DNA from: Burkholderia ambifaria AMMD
Lineage (GTDB): Bacteria; Pseudomonadota; Gammaproteobacteria; Burkholderiales; Burkholderiaceae
Length of the DNA: 43,581 nt
Direction of reading: 5' to 3'
Assembly (NCBI RefSeq): GCF_000203915.1
Contig: NC_008385.1
Coordinates: 1-43,581, forward strand
The notes below the pieces were generated by a model, which was not told the origin of the DNA, did no database searches, and was given only the letters and a program-made list of their open reading frames with translations. Both the position numbers and the translations under genes were made by a program. Shown in pieces: positions 6,407 to 14,084 of the stretch (its first letter is position 1; each line of letters begins with the position of its first letter).

Positions 6407-6422
6407 CGCCAGGGAAAGAGGC

Positions 6423-6514
6423 TTTAGCGGCTAAAGTGCTAGGCATCGGACTACGGTAAAGCGAAAATAGTTTAGCTAAAGTGCTTGACAGGCTAGGACA
6501 TTTTGTCCTAATAT
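6423..6514 (+). promoter_or_regulatory. kleA promoter with KorB, KorA and KorC operators
   Basis: KorB operator at 6423-6435, KorA-type operator GTTTAGCTAAAG at 6470-6481, -35 TTGACA at 6485-6490, KorC operator at 6494-6510, -10 TAATAT at 6509-6514. The block from the KorA site to the kleA start is almost a copy of the klcA leader, but here the KorB site lies 34 bases further upstream. Confidence 0.9.
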
Positions 6515-6565
6515 AGCACTTGAAGGCCGGGCATTCCGCCCAGGTCGATTACCGGAGAGGTTCCG

Positions 6566-6802
6566 ATGAGCAAGAACAAGATCATGCCTTGGGTTGACGC
6601 CCTGCCGAATGTGGAAGCCACCGACTTCCAAGCCCGCCGCGACCAGATCGAGGCCACGATGGCCGAGGCGGCCGAGCTGGTGAAGCAGGCGGAAGAGCTG
6701 CGCGGCAAAGCCTATTTCGCCGCCTTGAGCCTGGAGGCCAGTGCCAAGGGCGAATGGTCGAGCCAAGCGGTCGAGCAGGCCAAGCGCAGCGTCGGCTGGT
6801 AA
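6566..6802 (+). CDS. kleA: KleA, small kle-operon protein
   Basis: A 78-residue hydrophilic, mostly helical protein (segments DFQARRDQIEATMAEAAELV and KQAEELRGKAYFAALSLE suggest a coiled coil). It matches KleA of IncP-1 plasmids in size and sequence. The molecular role is unknown; the kle genes belong to the kil/kor stable-inheritance region. Ribosome site GGAGAGG precedes the ATG. Regulated with klcA by KorA, KorB and KorC. Confidence 0.92.
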   Translation: MSKNKIMPWVDALPNVEATDFQARRDQIEATMAEAAELVKQAEELRGKAYFAALSLEASAKGEWSSQAVEQAKRSVGW

Positions 6803-6860
6803 GGGAAGGCGGCCCGGCTTCGGCCGGGTCATCAACGGAACGCCAAGAGGAAACAGTCCC

Positions 6861-7076
6861 ATGAGCAAAGGCAAGATCGAGATCATCGAGACGTGCTGCC
6901 GGCGCTGCGGCAAGAGCATCCGAACCTTGAGCCACACCATCATCGGCGCCGATGATGCCCGCGAGAAGTTCGGCAGCATCTGCGGCGGCTGCATCACGCC
7001 GGAGGAAGATAACGAGCTGACGGAAATGCTGCTGGCGGCGGCCGTGCGACGCATGAGCGGAGCGACGCTGCAATGA
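6861..7076 (+). CDS. kleB: KleB, small cysteine-rich kle protein
   Basis: A 71-residue protein with two cysteine clusters, CCRRC near residue 12 and CGGC near residue 40. The pattern suggests a small metal-binding (zinc ribbon-like) fold. It agrees with KleB of the IncP-1 family as I remember it; function unknown. The start at 6861 follows AAGAGGAAACAG. It lies 58 bases after kleA in the same operon. Confidence 0.85.
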   Translation: MSKGKIEIIETCCRRCGKSIRTLSHTIIGADDAREKFGSICGGCITPEEDNELTEMLLAAAVRRMSGATLQ

Positions 7077-7220
7077 CGGCATTCCACACGTTCGACGGCC
7101 CCAGGTGGAGGAACGCCCCGGAGTGATCCGGGGCGCTTGGCCTGGTGCTGGCACACCGTAACCATGCTTCCGAGTGGGAGCATCCAGCATTCAACACGTA
7201 ACCGCGTGGAGGGTCAAGCC

Positions 7221-7550
7221 ATGTCCAACATCGTCAAGTTCCCCAGGGCGAGCAAGCCGCCGGCTCCCGAGCCGGTGCAGCCTGCCGCGCCCGCTGCTGC
7301 GCCTGCCGCACCCAAGGCCGAAGGCCGGGGCCTGGTGGCCGGCCTGGTCAAGTTCGTATGGGTGGCGACCGTGCTGGTCTGGCCGGTGCTCAAGTGGGTG
7401 CTGGCGATCATCACCTTCTTCCAGTTCGTGCGGATGCTCTACCACTGGAACACGCCTGGCGTGTATGCCGGCTGGTCGTTCCTGGCGTACTTCGCGGCAC
7501 TGACCGCGATCACCTACTTCGTTTCGATCTACAAACCGAAAGGGCTTTGA
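7221..7550 (+). CDS. kleE: KleE, inner-membrane kle protein
   Basis: A 109-residue protein with a Pro/Ala-rich cytoplasmic N-terminus (residues 1-38) and two predicted membrane spans, about 42-68 (LVKFVWVATVLVWPVLKWVL) and about 84-103 (WSFLAYFAALTAITYFVSIY). This matches KleE of IncP-1. Role unknown. The ATG at 7221 is preceded by GGAGGGTCA. The 145 bases before it, after kleB, contain no other gene I can support. Confidence 0.92.
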   Translation: MSNIVKFPRASKPPAPEPVQPAAPAAAPAAPKAEGRGLVAGLVKFVWVATVLVWPVLKWVLAIITFFQFVRMLYHWNTPGVYAGWSFLAYFAALTAITYFVSIYKPKGL

Positions 7551-7551
7551 C

Positions 7552-8082
7552 ATGGCAAAGCAGACCCTCCCCTACCCGCCTGGCTTCGTGGAGCCGACCA
7601 CTGGCCGCGTGGCCGTCCTGGTGCGCGAGTACGCGGACAGCGACTTGAACGGCGACGCGCCGGCCTACTGGTACAGCGCGCAATCCGAAGAATGGGGCCT
7701 TGACCCCTGGCGTCTCGTGGAGGGCGTCGATCCGCACGTGGGCGGCGGTTCCTTCGACGTGTGCTTTGCCAGCGGCGGCACGCGCACCGTAGGCCCGCTG
7801 ATGACGTTCTTCCTGAGTGCCGCCCATGCGGCACAGCTCATTGACGCCAAGGGGGAAGAGTTGGCCTTGCAGCGCGCCACCCTGGCCGTCATCGCGGACG
7901 GGCTGGGCCTGCCTGCCAAGGCGCTGCGCATCGAGGCGAAGGTGGAGGGCCGGCCGGCCGTGTTCTACGACCAGGACGGGGCCACGCTTTGCGCGTGCGC
8001 GGTGGATTCCGACCACTGGCGACAGGCGCGGGCGACGGCCGCAACGGCATCGGCCATCGACAAGGCGCGAACAAATTTTTAG
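7552..8082 (+). CDS. kleF: KleF, kle-operon protein
   Basis: A 176-residue soluble protein, last of the kle operon, starting one base after the kleE stop. It begins MAKQTLPYPPGFVEPTTGRV and has no motif I can tie to an activity. Identification rests on place, size and resemblance to IncP-1 KleF. Its stop codon is immediately before the KorB operator of the korA promoter. Confidence 0.88.
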   Translation: MAKQTLPYPPGFVEPTTGRVAVLVREYADSDLNGDAPAYWYSAQSEEWGLDPWRLVEGVDPHVGGGSFDVCFASGGTRTVGPLMTFFLSAAHAAQLIDAKGEELALQRATLAVIADGLGLPAKALRIEAKVEGRPAVFYDQDGATLCACAVDSDHWRQARATAATASAIDKARTNF

Positions 8083-8123
8083 CCGCTAAAACGCTTGACG
8101 GCTTCGCATGGTTTAGCTAAACT
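8078..8123 (+). promoter_or_regulatory. korA promoter with KorB and KorA operators
   Basis: KorB operator TTTAGCCGCTAAA at 8078-8090 overlaps the kleF stop codon. -35 TTGACG (8095-8100) and -10 TAAACT (8118-8123) have 17-base spacing, and the KorA operator GTTTAGCTAAAC (8111-8122) covers the -10. The arrangement is the same as in the trfA promoter; it gives autoregulation of the central control operon. KorB sites like this also nucleate partition complexes. Confidence 0.93.
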
Positions 8124-8182
8124 TCTGCACATGGTCGGCGGCTGGCACCGCCATTTGTTCAACAAACCGGGTGTGGAGTGTT

Positions 8183-9259
8183 ATGGGTGCAATCCATGAA
8201 GAAACGGCTAACCGAAGCCCAATTCCAGACGGCCATCAAGGGGCTGGAGATCGGGCAGCAGACCATCGACATAGCGCGCGGCGTGCTGGTCGATGGCCGG
8301 CCCCAGGCGGAGTTTGTCACTTCGCTGGGGCTGACCAAGGGGGCGGTGTCGCAGGCGGTCAGTCGCGTATGGGCAGCAGCAGGGGAACAGCTCCCCGAGG
8401 GCTTCGAGCGAGTGACGGCGGTACTGCCGGAGCATCAAGCGTTCATCGTCAAGAAGTGGGAAGCAGACGCCAAGAGGAAACAGGAACCCAAGTCATGAAA
8501 ACACTGGTCACGGCAATTCAGAAGGGCGGTCAAGGCAAGACGTTCGCCACCTGCCACCTGGCATTCGACTTCCTGGAGCGCGGCCTTCGCGTGGCCGTGA
8601 TCGACCTGGACACCCAGGGCAACGCATCGTTCACGCTGTCGGCGTACCAATCGGGCTACCTCGCCAGCCAGTTGTTCACCGGCGACACCGATGACCTGCG
8701 GTATTGGTTCGGCAAGCGCGAGGGCGAGAGCCTGGCGCTGATCGCGGCAGACGCCAACCTGGCGAACCTGGACAAGATGGAGCTTTCCCAGGCGGCCGCC
8801 GCGCTGCGGGCCAGTGTGGCCGCGCTGGGCGAGTTCTTCGACGTGTGCCTGATCGACACGGCCCCCTCCCTTGGCGTCGCCATGACGGCGGCCGTGCTGA
8901 CGGCCGACTACATGCTGTCGCCCATCGAAATGGAGGCGTACAGCTTGCAGGGCATGAAGAAGATGGTCGCGGTCATCAGCAACCTGCGCAAGCAGAACCC
9001 CAAGCTGCGCTTCCTCGGCATGGTGCCGAACAAGGTGGACGCGCGGAAGCCGCGCCACGTCAACAACCTGGCGACGTTGCAGCAGGCATACCCGCAGCTC
9101 ATCTTGCCGTTCAGCATCGGCGCGCGTGACAGCATCGCCGAGGCGCTGGGCGAGCAGATGCCGGTGTGGAAGATCAAGAAGACCGCCGCGCGGAAGGCCA
9201 CCCAGGAGGTGCGTGCGCTGGCGGATTACGTGTTCACGAAGATGGAGATCGCGCAATGA
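8183..9259 (+). CDS. incC: IncC partition ATPase (ParA type), two forms
   Basis: ParA-type ATPase that works with KorB to segregate the plasmid. Two in-frame starts are expected: IncC1 from 8183 (358 residues, with GTGGAG upstream) and IncC2 from 8495 (254 residues). The first 104 codons of IncC1 overlap the whole of korA in another frame. IncC2 starts with a deviant Walker A box, QKGGQGKTFATCHLAFD, followed by VIDLDTQGNAS and LIDTAPSLGVAM. The extra N-terminal part, as in F and P1 ParA proteins, should bind DNA. The stop overlaps the korB start (ATGA). Confidence 0.95.
   Translation: MGAIHEETANRSPIPDGHQGAGDRAADHRHSARRAGRWPAPGGVCHFAGADQGGGVAGGQSRMGSSRGTAPRGLRASDGGTAGASSVHRQEVGSRRQEETGTQVMKTLVTAIQKGGQGKTFATCHLAFDFLERGLRVAVIDLDTQGNASFTLSAYQSGYLASQLFTGDTDDLRYWFGKREGESLALIAADANLANLDKMELSQAAAALRASVAALGEFFDVCLIDTAPSLGVAMTAAVLTADYMLSPIEMEAYSLQGMKKMVAVISNLRKQNPKLRFLGMVPNKVDARKPRHVNNLATLQQAYPQLILPFSIGARDSIAEALGEQMPVWKIKKTAARKATQEVRALADYVFTKMEIAQ
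8196..8498 (+). CDS. korA: KorA global transcriptional repressor
   Basis: A 100-residue repressor of IncP-1 replication and maintenance promoters; it binds GTTTAGCTAAAC. The N-terminal half carries the helix-turn-helix (VTSLGLTKGAVSQAVSRVW, about residues 41-59). The C-terminal part, about 68-92, is the dimerisation segment with VLPEHQAFIVKKW, which is shared with TrbA. It is encoded inside the 5' part of incC1 in another frame. The stop codon overlaps the IncC2 start (ATGA). Confidence 0.97.
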   Translation: MKKRLTEAQFQTAIKGLEIGQQTIDIARGVLVDGRPQAEFVTSLGLTKGAVSQAVSRVWAAAGEQLPEGFERVTAVLPEHQAFIVKKWEADAKRKQEPKS

Positions 9260-10305
9260 GCGCCAAGACCAACGCCAAGAAGAAGGAGCAGGACAAGCCG
9301 CAATCGTCCGGGCTGGGCCTGGACGGGCTGGGCGACCTGGCCGGCCTGCTGAACGAGCAGCCGGCGGCCAACGCCGGCGGCGCAGGCCCGCAGGAGCTGC
9401 CGCTTGACCTGATCGACGAAGACCCGCACCAGCCGCGCACGGCCGACAACCCCGGCTTCTCGCCGGAGAGCATCGCGGAGATCGGCGAGACGATCAAAGC
9501 GCGCGGCGTGAAGTCGCCCATCAGCGTGCGCGAGAACCCGGACGCACCGGGGCGCTACCTCATCAACCACGGCGCGCGGCGCTATCGCGGCTCGAAGTGG
9601 GCGCACAAGACCACGATCCCGGCCTTCATCGACAACGACTACAACGAGGCCGACCAGGTTATCGAGAACCTGCAACGCAATGAGCTGACGGCGCGTGAGA
9701 TCGCCGACTTCATCGGCCGCGAGCTGGCGAAGGGCAAGAAGAAGGGCGAGATCGCCAAGGAGATCGGCAAGTCGCCGGCCTTCGTCACGCAGCACGTCAC
9801 GCTGCTGGACTTGCCCGAACCCATTGCCGAGGCGTTCAATAGCGGCCGGGGCAAGGACGTGACTGTCATCAACGAGCTGGTGACGGCCTACAAGAAGAAC
9901 CCCGACGAGGTGGCCGCCTGGCTGGCCGACGACAGCCAGGAGCTGACGCGCGGCTCGGTGAAGCTGCTGCGCGAGTTCCTGGAGGACAAGCGCAGTCACG
10001 AGGACGGCGACCGTGATCCCAACACCGTCGATGCGCTGACCGGCAAGACCGACGCCGAGGCCGGCGACGGCGAGCAGGGGCCGCAGGATGATGACGCCAA
10101 GGGGAAGAAGGAGCCGAAGGAGGCCGACCCCGACAAGCTCAAGAAGGCCATCATCCAGGTCAAGCACGACGACCGGCCGGCACGGCTGATCCTCAACCGC
10201 CGGCCCCCGGCCGAGGGCTGGGCCTGGCTCAAATACGAGGATGACGGCCAGGAGTTCGAGGCCGACCTTGGCACCGTGCAGCTTGTCGCGCTGCTGGAGG
10301 GCTGA
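9256..10305 (+). CDS. korB: KorB repressor and partition protein (ParB type)
   Basis: A 349-residue ParB-family protein that both silences plasmid promoters from TTTAGC(G/C)GCTAAA sites and acts as the centromere-binding partner of IncC. Visible ParB signatures: GARRYRG at residues 107-113 (the nucleotide-binding switch region) and ENLQRNELTA at 137-146. The helix-turn-helix is about 163-184 (KGEIAKEIGKSPAFVTQHVT). An acidic linker of about residues 250-295 precedes the C-terminal dimerisation domain. The start overlaps incC by four bases. A strong terminator follows; korF and korG of RK2 are absent here. Confidence 0.97.
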   Translation: MSAKTNAKKKEQDKPQSSGLGLDGLGDLAGLLNEQPAANAGGAGPQELPLDLIDEDPHQPRTADNPGFSPESIAEIGETIKARGVKSPISVRENPDAPGRYLINHGARRYRGSKWAHKTTIPAFIDNDYNEADQVIENLQRNELTAREIADFIGRELAKGKKKGEIAKEIGKSPAFVTQHVTLLDLPEPIAEAFNSGRGKDVTVINELVTAYKKNPDEVAAWLADDSQELTRGSVKLLREFLEDKRSHEDGDRDPNTVDALTGKTDAEAGDGEQGPQDDDAKGKKEPKEADPDKLKKAIIQVKHDDRPARLILNRRPPAEGWAWLKYEDDGQEFEADLGTVQLVALLEG

Positions 10306-10349
10306 CACGCCCAGCGCCGGGCATCGCCGACCACCGACCCCCACCCATC

Positions 10350-10377
10350 GCCCCGCCATCGAGCGGGGCTTTTTTTT
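10350..10377 (+). terminator. terminator of korA-incC-korB
   Basis: GCCCCGC (10350-10356) pairs with GCGGGGC (10363-10369), followed by eight T residues. It separates the central control operon from kfrA. Confidence 0.93.
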
Positions 10378-10385
10378 GCCCGCGT

Positions 10386-10465
10386 TTTAGCCGCTAAAAA
10401 AAGTTCAGCTAAACCGCTTGCGTAGTGTTGTATGTTGTAGTATGCTACACGCTACAACATACAAC
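10386..10465 (+). promoter_or_regulatory. kfrA promoter with KorB, KorA and KfrA operators
   Basis: KorB operator at 10386-10398; degenerate KorA site GTTCAGCTAAAC at 10403-10414. -35 TTGCGT (10418-10423) and -10 TATGCT (10441-10446), 17 bases apart. A long perfect inverted repeat, GTTGTATGTTGTAG (10427-10440) against CTACAACATACAAC (10452-10465), brackets the -10 and start point; by position and known KfrA autoregulation it is the KfrA operator. Confidence 0.87.
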
Positions 10466-10484
10466 CGGCCAAAGGAGGCCCGAC

Positions 10485-11516
10485 ATGGCGATCTCGAAGG
10501 AGCAGATATTTGCGGTGGCCGACGAACTGGACGCGGCCGGCCAGAACCCCACGCTGGCGAACGTGCGCAAGCAGCTCGGCAGCGGCAGCTTCACCACCAT
10601 CAGCGAGGCGATGAACGAGTGGCGCGCACGCAAGGCCAGCCAGGCCGCCCCGATCCGCGAGCCGGCACCGCAGGCGATCACCGACAAGCTGGCCGAGCTG
10701 GGCGGCGACTTGTGGGCCGTGGCGCTGGAAATGGCGAACAACCGCCTGGCCGCCGAGCGCGAGGCGCTGGAGGCCGTGCGCCAGGAGACGGAAGCAGCGC
10801 GCCAGGAAGCCGCAGAGCTGGCCGACCAGCTCACCGGCGAGCTGGACGAGGCCAAGGCCCGCGTCGCGGCCCTGGAGGCCGTCGAGGCGGCCGCCAAGGG
10901 CGAGGCCGACGAGCTGCGCGGCAAGCTCGCGGCGACCAGCGAGCGCGCGGCCACGGCCGAGGCCAGGGCCGGCGAGCTGCGCACGGAGCTGGATCACGCC
11001 CATCAGGAAGCCCGCCAGGCGCGCGCAGAGCGCGACAAGGCCCAGGAGAGGGCCACGGCCAGCGCCGACCAGGTGGAGGCCCTGCGGGCCGACCTCGCGG
11101 CCGCGAACAGCCGTACCGCCGAGATCGAGCGCCGCGCCGGCGAGCTGCGTGCCGACCTGGAGCGGGCGAACCAGGCGACCGACCAGGCGCGCGCCGCTCA
11201 GGCCGAGCAGCGGAAGGCCACCGAGGCGGCCGCCGCCGAGCGCGACCAGGTGCGCGCGGAGCTGGTGAAGGTGCAGGCCAAGGCCGAGGCGGCCGAGCAG
11301 GCCCACCAGGAGCAGCGCAAGGCGATGGCGGCCGAGGCACACCGCCAGGCCGAGCGGCTGACCGCCGCCCAGGGCGAGCGCGACCAGGCGAAGCGCGACG
11401 CTGCCCAGGCCCGCGAGGAAGCGGCCGGGCTTCGCGGCCGGCTGGAGGCCCTGGAAACCGTCATGGCGCAAGGCCGGGCGGCCGATCCGACCAGCGGCGG
11501 ACGCAAAAAGACCTGA
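10485..11516 (+). CDS. kfrA: KfrA, DNA-binding coiled-coil protein
   Basis: A 343-residue protein with a DNA-binding N-terminus (about 1-80, containing NPTLANVRKQLGSGSFTTIS) and a very long Ala/Glu/Arg-rich coiled coil from about residue 95 to 330. In IncP-1 plasmids KfrA represses its own promoter and contributes to plasmid distribution, possibly by filament formation. The ATG at 10485 has AAAGGAGG seven bases upstream. The long palindrome in the promoter is its likely operator. A terminator follows, but kfrB and kfrC are related in function. Confidence 0.95.
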   Translation: MAISKEQIFAVADELDAAGQNPTLANVRKQLGSGSFTTISEAMNEWRARKASQAAPIREPAPQAITDKLAELGGDLWAVALEMANNRLAAEREALEAVRQETEAARQEAAELADQLTGELDEAKARVAALEAVEAAAKGEADELRGKLAATSERAATAEARAGELRTELDHAHQEARQARAERDKAQERATASADQVEALRADLAAANSRTAEIERRAGELRADLERANQATDQARAAQAEQRKATEAAAAERDQVRAELVKVQAKAEAAEQAHQEQRKAMAAEAHRQAERLTAAQGERDQAKRDAAQAREEAAGLRGRLEALETVMAQGRAADPTSGGRKKT

Positions 11517-11586
11517 TAAATCGGTTGGTTTTCCTTAAAATTACCCTGGAACCCTGACAAAACGCACAACCCGGCCGCTGGGAAGA

Positions 11587-11618
11587 GCCGGCCTCGCTTT
11601 GCCGAGGTCGGCTTTTTT
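11587..11618 (+). terminator. terminator after kfrA
   Basis: GCCGGCCTCG (11587-11596) pairs with CGAGGTCGGC (11603-11612) with one G-T pair, followed by six T residues. Between it and kfrB no clear promoter was recognised, so kfrB/kfrC may depend on read-through. Confidence 0.85.
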
Positions 11619-11686
11619 GTTGGAGCGCGGCTTGCATGGGGCCACCATCACCCTTTTGAGAACCACGGCAACCATAGGAGTGCCCG

Positions 11687-12034
11687 ATGAAAGAACGCCT
11701 CTTGGTCATGAACGGTCAACGCATCGTTCAGGCCGAAAAGGACGGCGCTTGGACGAATCAGAAAGTAGACAAGGCGGGCGCGTTGAAGCCCGGCATCTAC
11801 AACCTGTACACGGCCCAAGCGGCCGACAAGAAGCAGACCCACGCCGGCGTGATCGTTCATGCCGACGCCACCAACGTGTACCAGCAGATCGGCAAGAACT
11901 TTGTCATGCACGCTCGGTCAGATTTCGATAAAGTACCTGAAATTGGGAGCGCAAAGAGCATCAGCTACAACGCCCAGGGCAAGGCGGCAGTCGCCGCAGA
12001 GGCCCCGAAACTGACGCGGGGGCGCTCCATGTAG
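11687..12034 (+). CDS. kfrB: KfrB (upf54.8-like)
   Basis: A 115-residue protein corresponding to the gene first called upf54.8 and later kfrB. It shows a KfrB-like N-terminal segment (MKERLLVMNGQRIVQAEKDG) and a region with GIYNLYTAQAADKKQTHAGVI; no catalytic motif is seen. In IncP-1 plasmids it associates with KfrA and KfrC in plasmid distribution. The ATG follows AGGAGTGCCCG. A KorB operator lies directly after its stop. Confidence 0.9.
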   Translation: MKERLLVMNGQRIVQAEKDGAWTNQKVDKAGALKPGIYNLYTAQAADKKQTHAGVIVHADATNVYQQIGKNFVMHARSDFDKVPEIGSAKSISYNAQGKAAVAAEAPKLTRGRSM

Positions 12035-12035
12035 C

Positions 12036-12048
12036 TTTAGCGGCTAAA
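12036..12048. promoter_or_regulatory. KorB operator between kfrB and kfrC
   Basis: Perfect TTTAGCGGCTAAA beginning two bases after the kfrB stop and ending 14 bases before the kfrC start, next to its ribosome site GGAGG. No promoter hexamers are evident around it. Confidence 0.88.
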
Positions 12049-12062
12049 AAGGAGGCACGCCC

Positions 12063-12716
12063 TTGAAACGACTCACCATCCCCGGCAGCGGCACCGAGAG
12101 CCGCGCCACCAAGCCGGCCCGCGTCAGCGCGCCGGCCACCCTCGGCGGTGCCGCCTTCGGCGCTTCGCGCGAGGACACCGGAGCCGACTTGCTGGAGGCC
12201 GCCCAGGCGGCCGAGATCGAGCAGCAGGCCACCCTAGAGGCGGCCCCGGTCGAGCAGTCCTACCCCGAAACCCTGGCGCTCTACGTGCAGGCCAAGCACG
12301 ACCAGGTGGAGCACATCGAGGACAGGCTAGAAAACCTGATCGACCGGCAGCAGGCCCGCTTGCAGCAGACCCAGGCGTCCGCGCCTGGCCGGCTTTCCTT
12401 GCCCGGCTCTAAGCGAGCCTGGCAGAACCAGCAGGCGCAGCAGCAGGCCCGCTTGCAGACGCTTCACGCGCGCCTGGAGGCCGTCCGCGAGATCAAGGAA
12501 GGCATGGGCCTGCACTCGCCGAAGATCGAAGAGCTGGCGACGCGCAAGATGCGCGCCGAGAACCCCGAGCTGGCTTCCGATTGGGATGCCATGCGCGAGG
12601 CCGCCCGCCGGCATGAGCTGCTGATGCGCAAGCAGGAGCAGGAGCGCAAGCAATCCCAGGCCCAGGAGCGGCCAGGGAGATCGCAGTCCTTGGGCCTGTC
12701 AGCCAGGCCCGCATAA
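12063..12716 (+). CDS. kfrC: KfrC (upf54.4-like)
   Basis: A 217-residue helical protein corresponding to upf54.4/kfrC, acting with KfrA and KfrB in stable inheritance. Much of residues 40-200 is predicted coiled coil (segments QAKHDQVEHIEDRLENLIDR and QNQQAQQQARLQTLHARLE). It starts at a TTG, seven bases after a strong GGAGG; this start was chosen because no ATG lies near and the protein begins MKRLTIPGSG. It is considerably shorter than I recall for the RK2 version (about 355 residues). Followed by a terminator. Confidence 0.88.
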   Translation: MKRLTIPGSGTESRATKPARVSAPATLGGAAFGASREDTGADLLEAAQAAEIEQQATLEAAPVEQSYPETLALYVQAKHDQVEHIEDRLENLIDRQQARLQQTQASAPGRLSLPGSKRAWQNQQAQQQARLQTLHARLEAVREIKEGMGLHSPKIEELATRKMRAENPELASDWDAMREAARRHELLMRKQEQERKQSQAQERPGRSQSLGLSARPA

Positions 12717-12720
12717 AAAC

Positions 12721-12747
12721 GAAGCCCGGCGGTCGCCGGGCTTTTTT
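12721..12747 (+). terminator. terminator after kfrC
   Basis: GAAGCCCGGC (12721-12730) and GCCGGGCTTTTTT (from 12735) form a stable hairpin followed by T residues. Palindromic repeat block C begins within the following bases. Confidence 0.9.
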
Positions 12748-12915
12748 CTCGAGCATCGCCATTTCTGGCGAGGGAGGCCCGCCGAGGGCCTGGCGGAATC
12801 ATCCTGCAGCATCGTCACAAGCGACGATGCCGGGAGCTGGCCAGCATCGCCGAACCTGGCGATGCCGCCGGCGCGGTCGACCATCGCCAGTTCTGACGAT
12901 GAGATCCCGCATCGC
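12748..12915. repeat. palindromic repeat block C (kfrC-traM)
   Basis: Same family as block A and laid out in the same way: CTCGAGCATCGCCA directly after the terminator, then units near 12754 (CATCGCCATTTCTGGCGA), 12810 (CATCGTCACAAGCGACGATG), 12844 (GCATCGCCGAACCTGGCGATGC) and 12882 (CATCGCCAGTTCTGACGATG). The block ends at the traM stop region and may terminate tra transcription. No gene lies in it. Confidence 0.78.
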
Positions 12916-12918
12916 CAT

Positions 12919-13359
12919 CTACAGCGAGGCCCACAGGGCCAGGCCGGCGGCCACGACCGCCATGCCGGCCGCGACCATGTTCATCATGGCGACGCGCCGC
13001 GCCTCGCGGATCGGCGCGACGAGCTGCGCCGTCACCGCCTCAACCTCACGCCGCACGGCCTCGGCGGCCGCCTTCGCGCCCTCCTGCATTCCCCGCGTCA
13101 TGGCGTCCTTGCTGGCCGCCAACGCCGCGTTGAGCGTCCTTTCCGCCTTTCCCTTGGCGTCATCACCCCATCGGTGGGCGATGGACTCCAGTTCCGACTT
13201 GAAGGCGTCCAAGATTTCCTGCTGGGCCGATGCGCTGTCCTGCATCAGCTTCATGTTGATGGTCTGGAGGATCAAGATCGGATCGTCGCGGCCCACGGCG
13301 ATGCCGTGCTTGGCCGCGATCTCCCGTATCAGCTCCTCGATCTTGTCGTCGGCCGCCAT
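12919..13359 (-). CDS. traM: TraM transfer protein
   Basis: A 146-residue protein of the leftward traK-traL-traM operon. The N-terminal 115 residues are helical and charged; the C-terminus carries one membrane segment (about 122-145, VAMMNMVAAGMAVVAAGLAL). It matches IncP-1 TraM, which raises transfer frequency but is not essential; molecular function unknown. Its ATG overlaps the traL stop by one base. Not related to F-plasmid TraM. Confidence 0.92.
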   Translation of the reverse strand: MAADDKIEELIREIAAKHGIAVGRDDPILILQTINMKLMQDSASAQQEILDAFKSELESIAHRWGDDAKGKAERTLNAALAASKDAMTRGMQEGAKAAAEAVRREVEAVTAQLVAPIREARRVAMMNMVAAGMAVVAAGLALWASL

Positions 13360-14084
13360 CAGAGCACCGCCGCGTTTTCGAGCTGGGCGAAGAGCTGGGT
13401 TTTCACGATCTTGAGCCGCTGCCGCGTCATGATCGTGAGCGCCGAATCGGCCAGGGCCTCATCGAAGGTGCGCCGATCCTGGAGCATTTCGGCGAAGTCG
13501 CGGCCGTAGGTTTCCTCTTTCAGCGCCGGAATCTGGATGATGGCGGACACACGGCCCTTGTTGGCCGTGTACGCCTTCAACTGCTCGAACCCCTTGCCCT
13601 CGTGCTCGATTGGCCCCCAATACGGGTTCAGCCAGACCACGAACAGGCATTCGGCCGGGAACTGGCTGGCGAGCTGGGCGAAGCCGCTCACCGTGTCCAC
13701 CAGGGCCTGGCCGCCGGTGACGACCGTATGCACCACGAGTTCGTGGCCCATGTCCTGGAGCAGCGCCGGCACCTGGTTGCTGATGAGGTAGTGCGACAGC
13801 GGCACGAACGAGCTGGCCCCGTTGTCGATGATGACGTCGCCCTCGGCCGACGCGATCATCTCGACCAGGGCGTCGAAATTCCGGGTGTTGATCTCGTCGC
13901 CGTCCATGATGTTGAGCCGGCGCACGTTGAGGGCTTTGTAGCCCTCGAACGTCGCGTTCACCGGATCGGTGTCGATGCAAAGCGGCTTCTGTCCCTTGCC
14001 GGCTTTGTACTGCGCGATGGTGGCCGCGATCATCGACTTGCCGACGCCGCCCTTGCCTTGCAGAACCATGTGAATTTTCGCCAT
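13359..14084 (-). CDS. traL: TraL, ParA/MinD-like ATPase
   Basis: A 241-residue ATPase of the SIMIBI/MinD-ParA class. It shows a deviant Walker A, GKGGVGKSMIAATIAQ, at residues 10-25, followed by CIDTDPVNATFEGYKALNV. In IncP-1 plasmids it is an accessory transfer gene whose exact job is unknown. It is coupled to traK (one-base overlap) and to traM (one-base overlap). Confidence 0.94.
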   Translation of the reverse strand: MAKIHMVLQGKGGVGKSMIAATIAQYKAGKGQKPLCIDTDPVNATFEGYKALNVRRLNIMDGDEINTRNFDALVEMIASAEGDVIIDNGASSFVPLSHYLISNQVPALLQDMGHELVVHTVVTGGQALVDTVSGFAQLASQFPAECLFVVWLNPYWGPIEHEGKGFEQLKAYTANKGRVSAIIQIPALKEETYGRDFAEMLQDRRTFDEALADSALTIMTRQRLKIVKTQLFAQLENAAVL

